Source: Gymnopus androsaceus JB14
Taxonomy: Eukaryota; Basidiomycota; Agaricomycetes; Agaricales; Omphalotaceae
NCBI GenBank assembly: GCA_009733575.1
Contig: ML769445.1
Location: forward strand, 124,001 to 188,000
DNA: 64,000 bases
Direction: 5' to 3'
In this document: positions 1-10,934 of the stretch, in pieces
How the letters are laid out: each line of letters starts with the position of its first letter
Numbering within the stretch: position 1 is the first letter of the stretch
Translations under genes and position numbers: made by a program
Notes under the pieces: model-generated
The model's input: the letters and a program-made list of their open reading frames with translations, nothing else
Told to the model about the DNA's origin: nothing
The model's database searches: none

Positions 1-73
1 TGCTGATGGAGTTCACACAACCCAAATCAAGTGACAAGAACCCAACATTGACCTTGCCCTTCAACCTTCACTG

Positions 74-865
74 ATGGCAAACACACCAGCTCCTCTGCTG
101 GTCCTCTTCAACACCATTTTTGAGCTTACGAAATGGTTAGACGAAGTTGCTCCCAACACCAAGCCCTTTCTTTGCAGAGATCTAGCACTGTATGCCTATG
201 GTAATAGGCATACCACACTGTTGGTAAGTCCACATTACTATTTCTTACTAGTATTGAATCTTGACAATGCCTCCAGGACACCAATATTGCATTGGATTTG
301 TCTTCTTCAAAGCATCCTGTTTTGGGTAAAACTGTGGACATGAACTCTCTGAAGCAGGAGGTGGCAAAAGACAATAGATTCATTGCTGGGCCAAAGATCT
401 ACATTAAGATGGGGAGTTATGAGGTGCAGATTGATTTTGTCAATGCTCAGATGTTCTGGTCTCCATTCAACACGCCAGATATGATTGATACAGAGTTGAC
501 GCGGTTCCCATGCTTGAACTTGCAGATGTTGCTGGTTAGCAAACTCAAAAGTGGTCCAGAATGAAGCCAACTGAACAAGTATGAGCATCTGATGAAATAG
601 AAAAACAATATAGTAGATGCTGCATTTGCTTTGCAGCAATGCATCAATGAAAACCTTGGTCTTGACTACCCTTCATTTCAAGCATCTGGGCCAGTGCATG
701 GACTTAGCAAAGCAGGTCATAGAAGAGTTTTGGAACCTCATGGATGAACTTGAACCCCAACTGATGGAATCAGTCAATGAGATGAAGGAGAATTGGGTGG
801 CTTTGTTGTCGAGCAGTGGGGATGCTGCAAAGCCTTTCATTGACAAGGTCACTTGTTTGTGTTGA
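74..865 (+). pseudogene. Relic nucleotidyltransferase-like gene
   Basis: Exon 74-223 (50 codons), a 53-nt GT-AG intron 224-276 and an exon from 277 join in phase. They give a protein with an N-terminal YAYGNRHTT stretch, a D-x-N-x4-D segment and later YEVQIDFV followed by a leucine-rich LLVSKLK stretch. This order resembles the fungal nucleotidyltransferase-like family (G-x-R-T-x-D, then V-x-V-D-F/I, then PLLxLLxLKLxAW). The frame stops at 562-564 and again about 11 codons later, yet the same frame keeps a plausible C-terminal part (AFALQQCINENLGLDYPSF) to about 758, and another frame is open to 865. I therefore read it as decayed. The family assignment is moderate and is inferred from motif order only. 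It lies beside a hAT element. Confidence 0.45.
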
Positions 866-1136
866 ACAGCATGTAAGTCCAAATGGTGAATCACATTACT
901 AACCAAAGTGTATAAGAGGTTTGAGGTTATAGAAGAGTTGGATTGTCCTGTATGTTTGAGAGACAGTAGTATGTAGAACAATAGAGACTGTAGGTAGAAT
1001 AGCTACAGCTTATATACTAAATATCTAATGAACTATAATTCTAGATGTAATAATAGGCATAGTATTGGTAAGCATACATTTGCATAATAGTCCCTACAAT
1101 GTGGTATATGTATAGACAGTCTGTTGTGTGCAGAAT

Positions 1137-1161
1137 GGTAAGATTAGGGATCCCCACTGTA
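1137..1161. repeat. Left target duplication plus terminal inverted repeat
   Basis: GGTAAGAT (1137-1144) is followed directly by the 17-bp left terminal repeat (1145-1161). Confidence 0.88.
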
Positions 1162-1211
1162 TTGTCCTCCGGTACCACACATGTTCACACTATCATATGT
1201 TGGTATGATCA

Positions 1212-1250
1212 TACTTAGTGGAGTATGTCTGCTAAGTACTCCACTAAGTA
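1212..1250. repeat. 14-bp subterminal hairpin inside the hAT element
   Basis: TACTTAGTGGAGTA (1212-1225) and its exact reverse complement (1237-1250) flank an 11-nt loop about 50 bp inside the left terminus. It could be a transposase-binding palindrome. Confidence 0.7.
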
Positions 1251-2396
1251 CATCAATACTGCCATTAAGTACTAATTCCCATATGACATGCTGTATATGC
1301 ATTGTATGCTAGATTAGAGCTGACCATTCAATACTCAAGTTAGTTGTTCAACACTGAAGCAGTGAGCACTGATTAGATCACTACAACAAATCCATACTCA
1401 CTGCATCCATTATATAGTACATACAGCCGTATACATTTTATTATATGGTATTAAAATTCTCAAAAGGCCTTATCAGGCCTTAGTACTTTCACCAGCCTGT
1501 TGGAATATCAAAGGTAAATATATCTTATTGAACTGTACATGGAACGCTTTCTCGTAGTCTCCACTTGTTTGTATCACCATCCCATGCACTCCACTGTTAT
1601 CATCTCGCAGACTCCACTCAGTCTCTCGCCGTATCCACTTGCTCTCTCGTAGTACCCAGTTTACCGTATGCATAAGTAGCCACAAGTATTCACGCAGTAG
1701 CCACCTGCCCGATATATCATTTGTACTTAGGACTGTATATAAGCTTAGGTACTGTACCCTGTAATAACACCGTTGTCCCCCATTGATCTGTGTGATCGCT
1801 ACTACTAAGTCCTGTGTGGACTTACTGCTGCTACTTCCTATTTAGGAATATAACTCTAATACAGCCATGTGTAGTTCACCATGCTGGTGATGTTTGCAAG
1901 CACCATAAGTTTAAAACAAGGCTGGGTAAAAAGTTGACCAGATGGGTGAGGTTTATCTTACTTGTCTACATTATAAGACTTTTCAAGGGCTTATCTGCGA
2001 AGTCTACTTTTTGTGATGGGTATGGTTACAGTATTTTTACGGCCGTATTTACGGGTATATCCTATCACCTATTCATTTTTCAAAAAAATGTAGTATTTCA
2101 GTGCTTAAAATCACAAGGCATGATAACAAAAAGACAGTCACTTTAGCTGTTCAGTGTATTCACCAGATATATAGCAAAAATGACTTCATATATTAATATT
2201 ATCAGTTTAGAATGTTGAGAAAATTTTGATAATGACTGTTTTCTTATGAAAGAAGCTGCATTTTATACTATGTAAACATAGAATGTTTGCCCAATGATTG
2301 TATCTAGTGTAAACGTAGCAAAAATATAGCATATTTTGCGAGAAAATTCAATTATTTTGACGGGCCGTATGGCACCCGTATACGGCTGTATTTATA

Positions 2397-2504
2397 CGGT
2401 ATATTGCAGAGCCGTACCCATAACCATAAATTATTTTCAATATCTCTATACAGTATACTGCAGAGCCGTACCCATAACCGTAAATTACTTTCGAGATCTC
2501 TATA
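2397..2504. repeat. 54-bp direct tandem repeat, two copies
   Basis: Units 2397-2450 and 2451-2504 are head-to-tail and differ at only a few positions. Both contain TGCAGAGCCGTACCCATAAC and end in ATCTCTATA. They sit about 55 bp inside the right end of the hAT element, so they are probably a duplicated subterminal motif. Confidence 0.75.
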
Positions 2505-2558
2505 GGGGACGGTTACGGCTACCTGTATACCCATACCCATAAAACCATACTATATGGT

Positions 2559-2583
2559 TACAGTGGGGATCCCTAGGTAAGAT
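2559..2583. repeat. Right terminal inverted repeat plus target duplication
   Basis: The right 17-bp terminal repeat (2559-2575) is an exact reverse complement of the left one. It is followed by the second copy of GGTAAGAT (2576-2583). Perfect identity of repeats and duplication suggests a fairly recent insertion. Confidence 0.88.
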
Positions 2584-2889
2584 GCACTACTACAATCATA
2601 AGAGAGTAACTAGCAAATAGCATAACTAGAGTAAGTAAAGTAATGAATCAGCATTGCTGGATACAACACATAAGTAATATATGATCAGTGTTTCAAAGAG
2701 TTGTACAATCAACATGTCATAAACTTCACTATGATCTAAGCAATCCTTTCAACAGTTCAACTCTCCTCTTTTGCTCCATCTAATATTGGCACATCTAGGT
2801 CACATAGTCTCTTGCTTCGTCTACAAGCGTCATGTATTCACAGTTTACAAACGTCTTTGCAATTAGAACCAATGATTGAACATACACAA
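2584..2889. other. Intergenic stretch
   Basis: AT-rich spacer between the hAT element and the 3' end of the next gene. No gene or repeat recognised. Confidence 0.5.
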
Positions 2890-3822
2890 CTAAAGCAACT
2901 GATAATCAGTAAACGCTGCCATCTTCTCTGCCCATTCCAACCGTACATCCTCCCAAAGGTGTTGATTATAATCAAGCCGACGGGCAACAAATGCTTTGTC
3001 CCAAAGAGTCTGCATAGACGATGAACCCAGGTCAAAAGGACCTTCATTGCAGCCATCAGCAGAGATGTTCCAAAGTATACTGTCGAAGGGATAGTCAACG
3101 CCGCTGCGCTTCCCGGGTGGATAAAAGGCCCGCAGCGCGATCAAGACTTTGATCAGACTGACGGTAGTCAAGACTGGCAAAGGCTGAATGGTGGTTTGGG
3201 TAGCAGGAGCAGCGTAGGAGCAAGCGGAAAGTTTTGGGATAGGTTGGCTTGCGTCGTAGAGGTGAACAACGAAGTATTCGAAGACCAATCCGAGGGGATT
3301 TGGATCGGATGGTCGGAGGGGGATCAAATTACAGAGTAGATTACTCGGGCAAATAAAGAGGGTCTGTTCTATTATGTATCGAGATCCTCCAGCTGGAACT
3401 CTAAAGTGTGTCGGGAGGCAATAGCAACCTTTGGGATTGGCCCAATGGGTAGCCTTTTCGCATTTGCACAAGGGCATCCCCGAGCGTTCGATGAGAGCAA
3501 CTGCAGCATCAAATTGCTCTGTGGGCACGACGAGGCCACAGACCTAGCAGAGCAGTTTATTATGAGAAATCAAGACACAAAGATGTGTATTTACCGCCGG
3601 AATGTTTGGACTACCTCGCCACGAGTACAAAAGGTCTCCCCAGAGAAGGTTATGGATTCCGGAGACGTTTAACAGCTTCGATACAGCAGCAGAGTATGCA
3701 GCTGGCCACGGATGGTGATTTGCTGATGAAAGATCGATACTAGTAGTGACTGGGACATGACAAGCTGTGAACGAGCGGCTCAGTTTCACTGAGGACGAGC
3801 TCGACGGAGAACGATGTAGCAT
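2890..3822 (-). CDS. Nucleotidyltransferase-fold-like hypothetical protein
   Basis: Two exons, 3822-3595 and 3543-2890, are separated by a 51-nt intron (3544-3594, donor GTAAAT, acceptor TAG). They join in phase 0 to give 294 aa. The N-terminal half carries YSAAVSKLLNVSGIHNLLWG, then a VCGLVVPTEQFDAAVALI strand-helix unit. This is the layout of fungal proteins with a nucleotidyltransferase-like fold (a G-I/L-x-LLWG core followed by a hydrophobic strand ending in VP). Acidic catalytic residues are not obvious, so it may be a non-catalytic relative. The C-terminal half is rich in W and R and contains VARRLDYNQHLWEDVRLEW. It is divergent from the metallophosphoesterase gene, with 81 bp between start codons. 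Expression is plausible because both exons are open and splice cleanly. The function is unknown. Confidence 0.72.
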
Positions 3823-3903
3823 ACCTCTATAAGCGGCTAGGTATGATGTCGACTGAACAACGCTAAGGCTCGCTTATTGAAGTAAGTTCTTTCTCCGCCA
3901 GCC
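3823..3903. promoter_or_regulatory. 81-bp shared divergent promoter
   Basis: Only 81 bp separate the ATG of the minus-strand NTase-like gene (3822) from the ATG of the plus-strand phosphoesterase gene (3904), so the two core promoters must overlap. No clear TATA box is visible. Confidence 0.5.
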
Positions 3904-4797
3904 ATGCAAATCCAAATTCTTAGTGACCTTCATCTCGAAGTAGAACGACCTGGTGGGCAAGAGCTCTATTGCTACGACATACCGGTCCACGCTGAGACTC
4001 TGGCCCTGCTTGGGGACATTGGCTTGACAGCTGAGCTGAAGCTCTTCGAATGGCTCGAGTTGCAGCTCATGAAATTTCGCACCATATTCTTTATCTCTGG
4101 CAACCACGGTGAGCAATAGTCCTAGTGTATTATCTGATCTCATGTTAATCTTCGATTGTTCAGAGCCCTACAGGTCTACCATAGTGAGTTGATGAAGTCT
4201 TTCATCTCTCCCTTAAGTTCTAAGAAACAACCAGAACGACTCGTACCAACGCTTGCGAGAGTTCTCTACCAGAGTCAACGCGGACACCTCCTTTGGCTCC
4301 TTTTTCTTGCTTGATCGTACGCGTCATGACATTTCACCAACACTTACCATCCTTGGATGTTCTCTTGTGGTCAGCGTTGAATCCAGATGACCTCGACATT
4401 CTATCTTGGTCTCGAACTGATTTTCGATGACATTGATGACTTCGATCACACGGCATACTCCACTTTGCATAAAGTTGACCTGACTTGGCTCAACGACACG
4501 GTCTCTTCCATAATTCATCACGAGCCCGAAAGGCAAATCGTGATCTTAACTCATCATGCACCCACGAAGGAAGGCACTAGTCCCCCACAGTACGCTGATG
4601 GACCGACAAACTCTGCGTTTGCATCAGAATTGACTGGAGAGAAATGCTGGGCCAGTGGACATGTAAAAATGTGGGCATTTGGGCATACTCATTGGTGCTG
4701 CGATTTTGAGCGGAATGGCGTAAGGGTTTACTCGAATCCAAGGGGATACAAGGAGGAGCAGGGGTTGTATGATGCTGGAAAGATCGTAGAGATATGA
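3904..4797 (+). CDS. Calcineurin-like metallophosphoesterase, two +1 frame breaks
   Basis: Exons 3904-4108, 4164-4183 (only 20 nt) and 4235-4797 join in phase. All metal-binding motifs of the metallophosphoesterase superfamily are present: SDLHLE, LLGDIG, ISGNHE, THHAP and FGHTH. They predict a hydrolase with a di-metal centre, substrate unknown. Within exon 3 the conserved protein continues only if one surplus base is skipped at about 4367 (LGCSL then WSALNPDD) and another at about 4425 (RTDF then DDIDDF). Read that way it is 261 aa, the usual family size. As written, the frame stops soon after 4370. Either the sequence carries insertion errors or the gene is inactive. A 3'-flanking segment at about 4850-4900 resembles two other places in the window. 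Confidence 0.78.
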
Positions 4798-5567
4798 CCA
4801 GAATTGTACCAGATGCAGATTCTTAGAACCGCTGGAAGGAAGGAAGAATTTATTACATGGTAAGGTCCAAGAAATGAACACCAGTGGTTCCGATGCAGAT
4901 CGCTGCAACCTTGTGAATGCCAACTACTATAACACTTATAGGCAGGTAGTACTAAGTACTATCTGATGTTAACTATGTGCTTTTTGTATCTATTACTACT
5001 TATCTTGATTTAGAGACTCATAGATACTCCCAAGAGGTGTAGAATGCCTTAAAATGCTGTGGGTTTTGTATCTCACTGAGATAGTGCATCAAGCATGATA
5101 TGTGGTTCTTCAGGTTACCATTCTCCTGTGGTCCCTGTCAGAGTTGCAGGAGATAGGAACATTAGACACATGGATAAGTCCATCTGAAGTCCAGCTGGTC
5201 ATTGCTGTCTGTATTGTTTACTATTGAGTTTGTAGCATTGAGTAAGGCCATGTTATTTGGTAGCTCATAGTTTGAACACAGGGAGCTAATTATCACTTTT
5301 AGTCCCCTGAACCATGTCCGATTTAGTAGAGTCTAGTGCAATGCTTTCATTGAGAGCTGCATTGATAAAAGTATCTGCAAGTTTACTCAAAAAGTATGCC
5401 AACGCACATAGAGCAAGGTTGAGCCACCGAAATTGGATTGGTATGATAGCTGTTCAGTATATATAGCTACATGGATTGAAGTCTCTGATAATCCTATCAG
5501 CAGGCGAAGAAAGCCAGTTGCACGCCAATCACTTGATCCATATGTGCCAATAGGAGAAGGGCCAAAA
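4798..5567. other. Intergenic stretch with a short relic segment
   Basis: On the minus strand near 4850-4915 a short open segment ends GTTGVHFLDLTM-stop. It matches the C-terminal tails found near 42.95 kb and 52.97 kb (GTGVQYLDHAV, TGVQFVDHVV). The remainder shows nothing I recognise. Confidence 0.4.
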
Positions 5568-5657
5568 CGATGAATTTTTTAGCCAAGAAAAGCGAATCAG
5601 TGTATTATAGGGATACGTATAGAGTAGATAGTTTGTATGATCTATTAGTACTCCATC

Positions 5658-7437
5658 TCATCTCGAGTGTTTCGGAATACACGCAGGCTGAGGATCACTC
5701 GCTTGAACGATCCAATCGTCCTGCGGGTCCGCACCCGGTACAGTGTAAGGCGCTATCGGAAGAAAACACATTTCCTAAAAAGGGATAAATGAGCTTGTAA
5801 ACGAAACTAACACTGGAACATTGCACACTCACGTCGAGACCACAAGCCGGCTTGCACTTGATCCAGATGCTCCAGTCCAACCATGATCATTAAACCATCT
5901 ATATCTTGCTTCCATTGTGCGTGCAGCCTACCTATAGTGTCCGAACCGCACTGTCGATTTTCCACATTGTGATTTACGCCGTCCGCCCACATCCTGGTGA
6001 TAATTCTACATATTTCACGATTAGTGCCTTCTAGAGCACCTCCCATAAGCCGTTCCGATGGTGTCAAGCTGGTGAGCGTGGATAAAAACCGAGTATGGAC
6101 GGTGGCACATGCTTCATACACCGGTTTAGCCCAAGACCTCTCATCTACAGACCCATTGGTTGGCCGAGCAGAGAAAATATCGTAGGGCTGAATCATTCCT
6201 CGTAATTGTAGAAAGATCTTTCGTAGGAAATCGTTTGATGAATCGTCCTCCAAATTCAAATCCAGTTGTATCAGTTCCAGACGACCTGAATAGTACTGAA
6301 GAATTCTGCGGAACATGGACGACCAGTCTATCCCACTGACTGGGTTAGCCCACTTCTCCTCAACCAATTCGTCTTCAATCCGAGCTTTTACGGTGACAAT
6401 GTCGGCTTTACTGATCCCCAGGACCCGGTGCTGGAGCCTATGTTGGCCAAATATTTGAGAGGCGAGACTGGGCGCGATGGAAAGATCGTAAAATGAAATC
6501 AAACGGTGAAGATGGAGCTGAATGCATGTGTCACCAGGATATTCATCTATTCGTTTAGACGATAATATCTCTCCCATTCCTAAAGTATCAAGTGGCAAGC
6601 TCCGTGTGTCGTTTGGTATTGGAGGGAGAGGAAATTTATATGGCACTTTGATTTGAAGCAGGGAGTCAACTTTGAGGCCATTAGAAAAGTCGCACAACAT
6701 AACTTCGCTATTTATTTTGTCAATGGAGCTCCGAGGCCATGAAATGTACTCACTGAGTCGTATGCAGTCTAACGCAACCTATAATCAGAGCTAGAGTTTA
6801 ACCAAAGAAATGTATAGTCACCTCACAAACCCATCTAAACCAAACCTCTCTCCCCAACGACACAACTTCTCAATTCTCAGCGGCTCGTCCAAATACTTTT
6901 CAGGCATTACTTTCCCCCATGTGATAACATCCTGACTATCAATAGTACCATTAGGAAGTTTGAGTCCGCTGTATCCGTCGAAATACAACACTCTGAGAGG
7001 GCGTTCAACGACAAGCGTTAAAAGCCAACATTTCTGGTCGTCCGTTGACAATACTCCACAATAGCGCATTGATAATTCGGAATCGACAGCTGTCCATTCT
7101 GGTGTCACAGGAATATGTGGATCACCTCGACCATGATAGAGCAAAGTGCCTGCAGGGATAATTCCCGGTAGGATAGTATGCCCTTGTCAAATTTGAGCAA
7201 GAAAAACTCATGATTAGGCTACGTATACGCACCGTTTCTATATCTTCTGTTCGGCCAGCTCATTGGTAAAGAATACACGGTATTAAAGATGAGATTGGCT
7301 GTATCATTTGGGCTTGGCTTTGAATCAATCCATTGAGAGTCGAGGTCAGCTATAAATTGTGCTGCCTCAGCAGCAGTGAGCCATGTCAACGCCGATAGCA
7401 AAAGCAGTAGCGCAGAACAGCAATTGCAGTTGATCAT
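5658..7437 (-). CDS. Secreted Agaricomycete-type protein, copy 1 (frameshifted near the C-terminus)
   Basis: Five exons: 7437-7233, 7182-6822, 6768-6754 (a 15-nt microexon), 6707-5833 and 5774-5658. A signal peptide (LLLLLSALTWLTAAEA) precedes conserved blocks such as LLYHGRGDPHIPVTPEW, VLYFDGYSGLKLPNGTIDSQ, LCRWGERFG-DGFVR, EVMLCDFSNG, THTRFLSTLTSLTPSERL and MDWSIWIKCKPACG. These blocks characterise a large uncharacterised family I associate with Agaricomycetes. Function is unknown; secretion or the ER lumen is likely. Compared with copy 2 there is one extra base near 5886 (CCATGATCATT versus CCATGTCATT). It throws the MDWSIWIKC block out of frame, so the protein as written ends aberrantly. 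If the base is ignored, the product is 523 aa with an intact tail (EMCFLPIAPY...PACIPKHSR). The start at 7437 matches the only possible start of copy 2. Confidence 0.82.
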
Positions 7438-7804
7438 CGCAGCCCAGAGAGATAAGTTCGACACAGTGCACCTTGAGTTTATGATGAAAGCTCATTGGTT
7501 GATGAATATCAAGTATATGACTCGAAGGTTACACGAAGTTCAAATATTTTTGGAGTATTTGCGTTTGTTTTCTTTTTTGTGTCCAGTGGTGTGTGCTTGA
7601 GATTGTTGTAGCAGGTCCCGTAGCAAGAGAAGAGAAAGAAGCGAGAAAGAGCTCTCGGCGCCGGCGCGTCAATAGTTAGACACTGAACGATGAATCTTTT
7701 AGCCAAGAAAAGGCGAATCCGTGTATTATAGGGATATATAGTTTGTATAATCTATTAGTACTCCATCTCATCTCGAGTGTTTTGGAATACACGCAGGCTG
7801 AGGA

Positions 7805-9622
7805 TCACTGGCTTGAACGACCCAGTCGTCCTGCGGTCTGCGCCGGTACAGTGTAAGGCGCTATCGGAAGAAAACACATTTCCTAAAAAGGGATGAATGA
7901 GCTTGTAAACGAAACTAACACTGAGACATTGCACGCTCACGTCGAGACTGCAAGCCGGCTTGCACTTGATCCAGATGCTCCAGTCCAACCATGTCATTAA
8001 ACCATCTATATCTTGCTTCCATTGTGCGTGCAGCCTACCTATAGTGTCAGAATCGCACTGTTGATCTTCCACGTTATGATTTACGCCGTCCGCCCACATC
8101 CTGGTGATAATTCTACATATTTCACGATTAGTGCCTTCTAGAGCACCTCTCATAAGCCGTTCCGATGGCGTCAAGTTGGTGAGCGTAGATATAAACCGAG
8201 TATGGGCGGTGGCACATGCTTCATACACCGGTTTAGCCCAAGACGTATCATCTACAGACCCATCGGTTGGCCGAGCAGAGAAAACGTCGTAGGGCTGAAT
8301 CATTCCTCGTAATTGTAGGAAGATCTTTCGTAGGAAATCGTTTGATGAATCGTCCTCCGAATTCAAATCCAGTTGTATCAGTTCCAGACGACCTGAATAG
8401 TACTGAACAATTCTGTGGAACATGGACGACCAGTCTATCCCACTGACTGGATTAGCCCACTTCTCCTCAACCAATTCATCTTCCATCCGAGCTTTGACGG
8501 TGACAATGTCGGCTTGACTGATCCCTAGGACCCGGTGCTGGAGCCTATGTTGGCCAAATCTTTGAGAAACGAGACTAGGCACGATGGAAAGATCGTAAAA
8601 TGAAACCAAACGGTGAAAATGGAGCTGAATGCGTGTGTCACCAGGATATTCATCTGTTCGTTTAGATGCTAATATCTCTCCCATTCCGAACAAGTCGAGC
8701 GGCAAGTTCCATGTGTATGTGCCGTTTGGTGGTGGACGGAGAAGAAAGTTATATGGCACTTTCATATGAGGCAGGGAGTCAACTGTGTCGTTTGGTGGCG
8801 GTGGGAGAGGAAAGTTATATGGCACTTTGATATGAAGCAGGGAGTCGACTTTGAGGCCGTTGGAAAAGTCGCACAACATCATTTCGCTAAGTATTTTGTC
8901 AATGGAGCTCGGATGCCATGATATGTACTACTTACTGCGTTGTATGCAATCTAAACGCAACGCATAATCAGAGCTGGATCTGAACGAAAGCAAGGTATAG
9001 TCACCTCACAAACCCATTTATCCCAAACCTCTCTCCCCAACGACACAACTTCGCAATTCTCAGCGGCTCTTCTGAAACCTTTTCAGGCATTACTCTTCCC
9101 CATGTAATAACATCCTGAGTATCAATGGTACCATTTGGAAGCTTGAGTCCGCTGTATCCGTCGAAATACAGCACTCTGAGAGGGCGTTCGACGACAAGTG
9201 TTAAAAGCCAACATTCCTTGTCGTCCGGTGAGAGTATTCCACAATAGAGCGTTGATAATTCGGAATCGAGAGCTGTCCATTCCGGTGTTACGGGAATATG
9301 TGGATCACCTCGTCCGTGATAGAGCAGCGTGCCTGCAGGGATAATTCCCGGTATGATAGTATGCCCTTTTCGAATTTGAGCGGGTAAAACGTAGGACTGG
9401 GTGTTGCATATACGCACCGTTTCTATATCTTCTGCTCGGCCAGCTCATTGGTAAAGAATACACGGAATTGAAGATGAGATTGGCTGTATCATTTGAGCTG
9501 GGCACCAAATCAACCCACTGGGAGTCGAGGTCAGCCACAAACTGAGCTGTTTGAGCAGTAGTGAGCCATGCCAATGCCAATAGCGCTGGCAGCAACTCAA
9601 AGAAACGATTGCGATTGATCAT
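7805..9622 (-). CDS. Secreted Agaricomycete-type protein, copy 2
   Basis: Paralogue of the preceding gene with the same five-exon layout: 9622-9418, 9365-9005, 8950-8936 (15-nt microexon), 8886-7941 and 7882-7805. It encodes 534 aa. The signal peptide, the VLYFDGYSGLKLPNGTID block, MMLCDFSNG and MTWLDWSIWIKCKPAC are all in frame. An in-frame TGA upstream of the ATG fixes the start at 9622. Two differences from copy 1 stand out. A 22-residue segment (DSLLHIKVPYNFPL...) is duplicated after MMLCDFSNGLKV. The last exon lacks two bases relative to copy 1, so the tail changes from PGADPQDDW... to PAQTAGRLGRSSQ-stop and is 13 codons shorter. Function is unknown. Confidence 0.84.
8718..8849 (-). repeat. 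66-bp in-frame tandem duplication in copy 2
   Basis: Units 8718-8783 and 8784-8849 are head-to-tail and about 85% identical by eye. Each encodes 22 residues of the type VDSLLHIKVPYNF-LPPPNDT. Copy 1 has a single unit at the same place, so the expansion happened after the gene duplication. Confidence 0.85.
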
Positions 9623-9880
9623 CGCAGCTCAGAGATAAGTTCTACCTGCATATTGAGTTCGCTCAATTGGTTAATTAATATCAAGTCACGACACGGGAAG
9701 GTAGTGTAAAATTCGAATTTAACGAGTATTTCGAGTCCTTCAACTTGCGTTTCTTTTCTTTTTTTAATGTGTTGGCGTCCAGTGCATGCGTATTTGAGAT
9801 TGCTGTGCCAGATTGCGTAGAAGTAGAAAGAGAGAAGAGCAGCAGCCCGGGCTTTGGGCGCGCACGAATATTATTTAGAC

Positions 9881-10934
9881 GCCCGTCTTTGGTCTCCCAC
9901 CACAATGTTCGGGAAGGTAGTTTCGTCTGTATCCTTTGTGTATAGTTTTGCTCAAGACTTACATAGATATCTTCACTATGGTCATCTTCAGAGCCAGCAG
10001 CAGAAGCAAAATATGACCCCACGAATCCAAAAATGAATCCGTTAAATCCCGAAGGACTAAAACCGTACGTGCTAACCTAGTGCTGAGCTCTGTTTGTCTC
10101 CTACCTTGACGCTCTTTGTAGATGCTGCGCATGCCCACAAACAAAATCTGTCAGAGATGACTGTTTCCTAAAGTACGGCCCCGAGGCGGACGAAAGCTGC
10201 CAGGAACTCGTCCAGAACCACATAGCATGCATGCGTAGCTTGGGATTCAAGCTATAATAGAATAAAGCCGGACCTAGAAGTATATTTTGCTAATATTCTG
10301 CTAATTGAACTCTCCCCACTCATCACATATTTTGGTCTCCTCGAGTAACCACTCAATTTGCCTTGAAGTTCGCTTCATCAAGCCTAGTGAGGACGTTTCA
10401 CTCGATGCACTCGACGCGAGTGAGTCGAGCTCTGCAGAGAAGAATTGTTCACTCAGTAGAGATTGTTCAGAATCGACTCGCAGACACAATTACTACCACA
10501 GATTGCCGTAACTCGTTCGGTAGGACTCAGTATTTGCAATATAAAATATAACGAAGAACTGGAATACCTCTGAGAACCGTAATTCTTCCGCCCAACTTGA
10601 AGTGCCCTCGCGTTGGTTTTGGTTTAAGTATGTAGTATCGAGAGTTATAATCCGCAACTACAAAAAATGGTTCATGTAGTCAGATAAGATAAGGAGTACG
10701 GCGCGTCCCGAATCATTCAATAGACGCTCGTCTTTGTTCTTTCCCTTCATCTCTTCGCGTTTCCCCTCCACACACCTTTTATTCGGGAAACAGGTAACTA
10801 TCATTGCACAGGCTCTTCGTGTTCTGGTCGCTCTGGGTCTTTCGACGCGTGTTGCAAGTGTTTTGCTCACTACATTCTTCACTCTGTATTAGAACCTACT
10901 CTTCCAGACATCGTCTTTCCAGAAAAGAGTTTCG
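9881..10934. other. Intergenic stretch
   Basis: About 1 kb between the promoter of copy 2 and the AsnRS gene. Short open frames on both strands lack motifs. The last 150 bp (CT-rich, for example CTTTCCCTTCATCTC near 10740) look like the AsnRS promoter. Confidence 0.45.

Larger units (their letters stand above)
1145..2575. mobile_element. Non-autonomous hAT-type DNA transposon (1,431 bp)
   Basis: A perfect 17-bp terminal inverted repeat (TAGGGATCCCCACTGTA at 1145-1161, its reverse complement at 2559-2575) is flanked on both sides by the same 8-bp word GGTAAGAT (1137-1144 and 2576-2583). An 8-bp target-site duplication together with termini of the form T/C-A-R-N-G is the signature of the hAT superfamily. 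The interior has no credible transposase: the longest open frames are 70 and 110 codons and lack family motifs. Mobilisation would need a transposase from elsewhere. The interior holds a 14-bp hairpin near the left end and GTATACGG/CCGTAT-rich subterminal repeats near the right end, as expected for transposase-binding regions. Confidence 0.88.
5568..9880 (-). repeat. Tandem duplication of a ~2.1-kb gene unit
   Basis: The segment beginning CGATGAATTTTTTAGCCAAG near 5568 recurs as CGATGAATCTTTTAGCCAAG near 7686. Everything from the 3' flank through gene and promoter is repeated in the same orientation (unit 1 about 5568-7686, unit 2 about 7686-9880). Promoter similarity (for example GTCCAGTG and TTGAGATTG) persists to roughly 9880. 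The two genes are annotated separately. Confidence 0.85.

Noticed and set aside
4368..4384. 17-nt GTCAGC...CCAG segment as an intron in the metallophosphoesterase
   Set aside because: Far below viable intron length, and the intervening frame encodes the conserved WSALNPDD segment.
9681..10022. 113-codon minus-strand frame upstream of duplicated gene copy 2
   Set aside because: It lies in the promoter region shared with copy 1, where the frame is not conserved.
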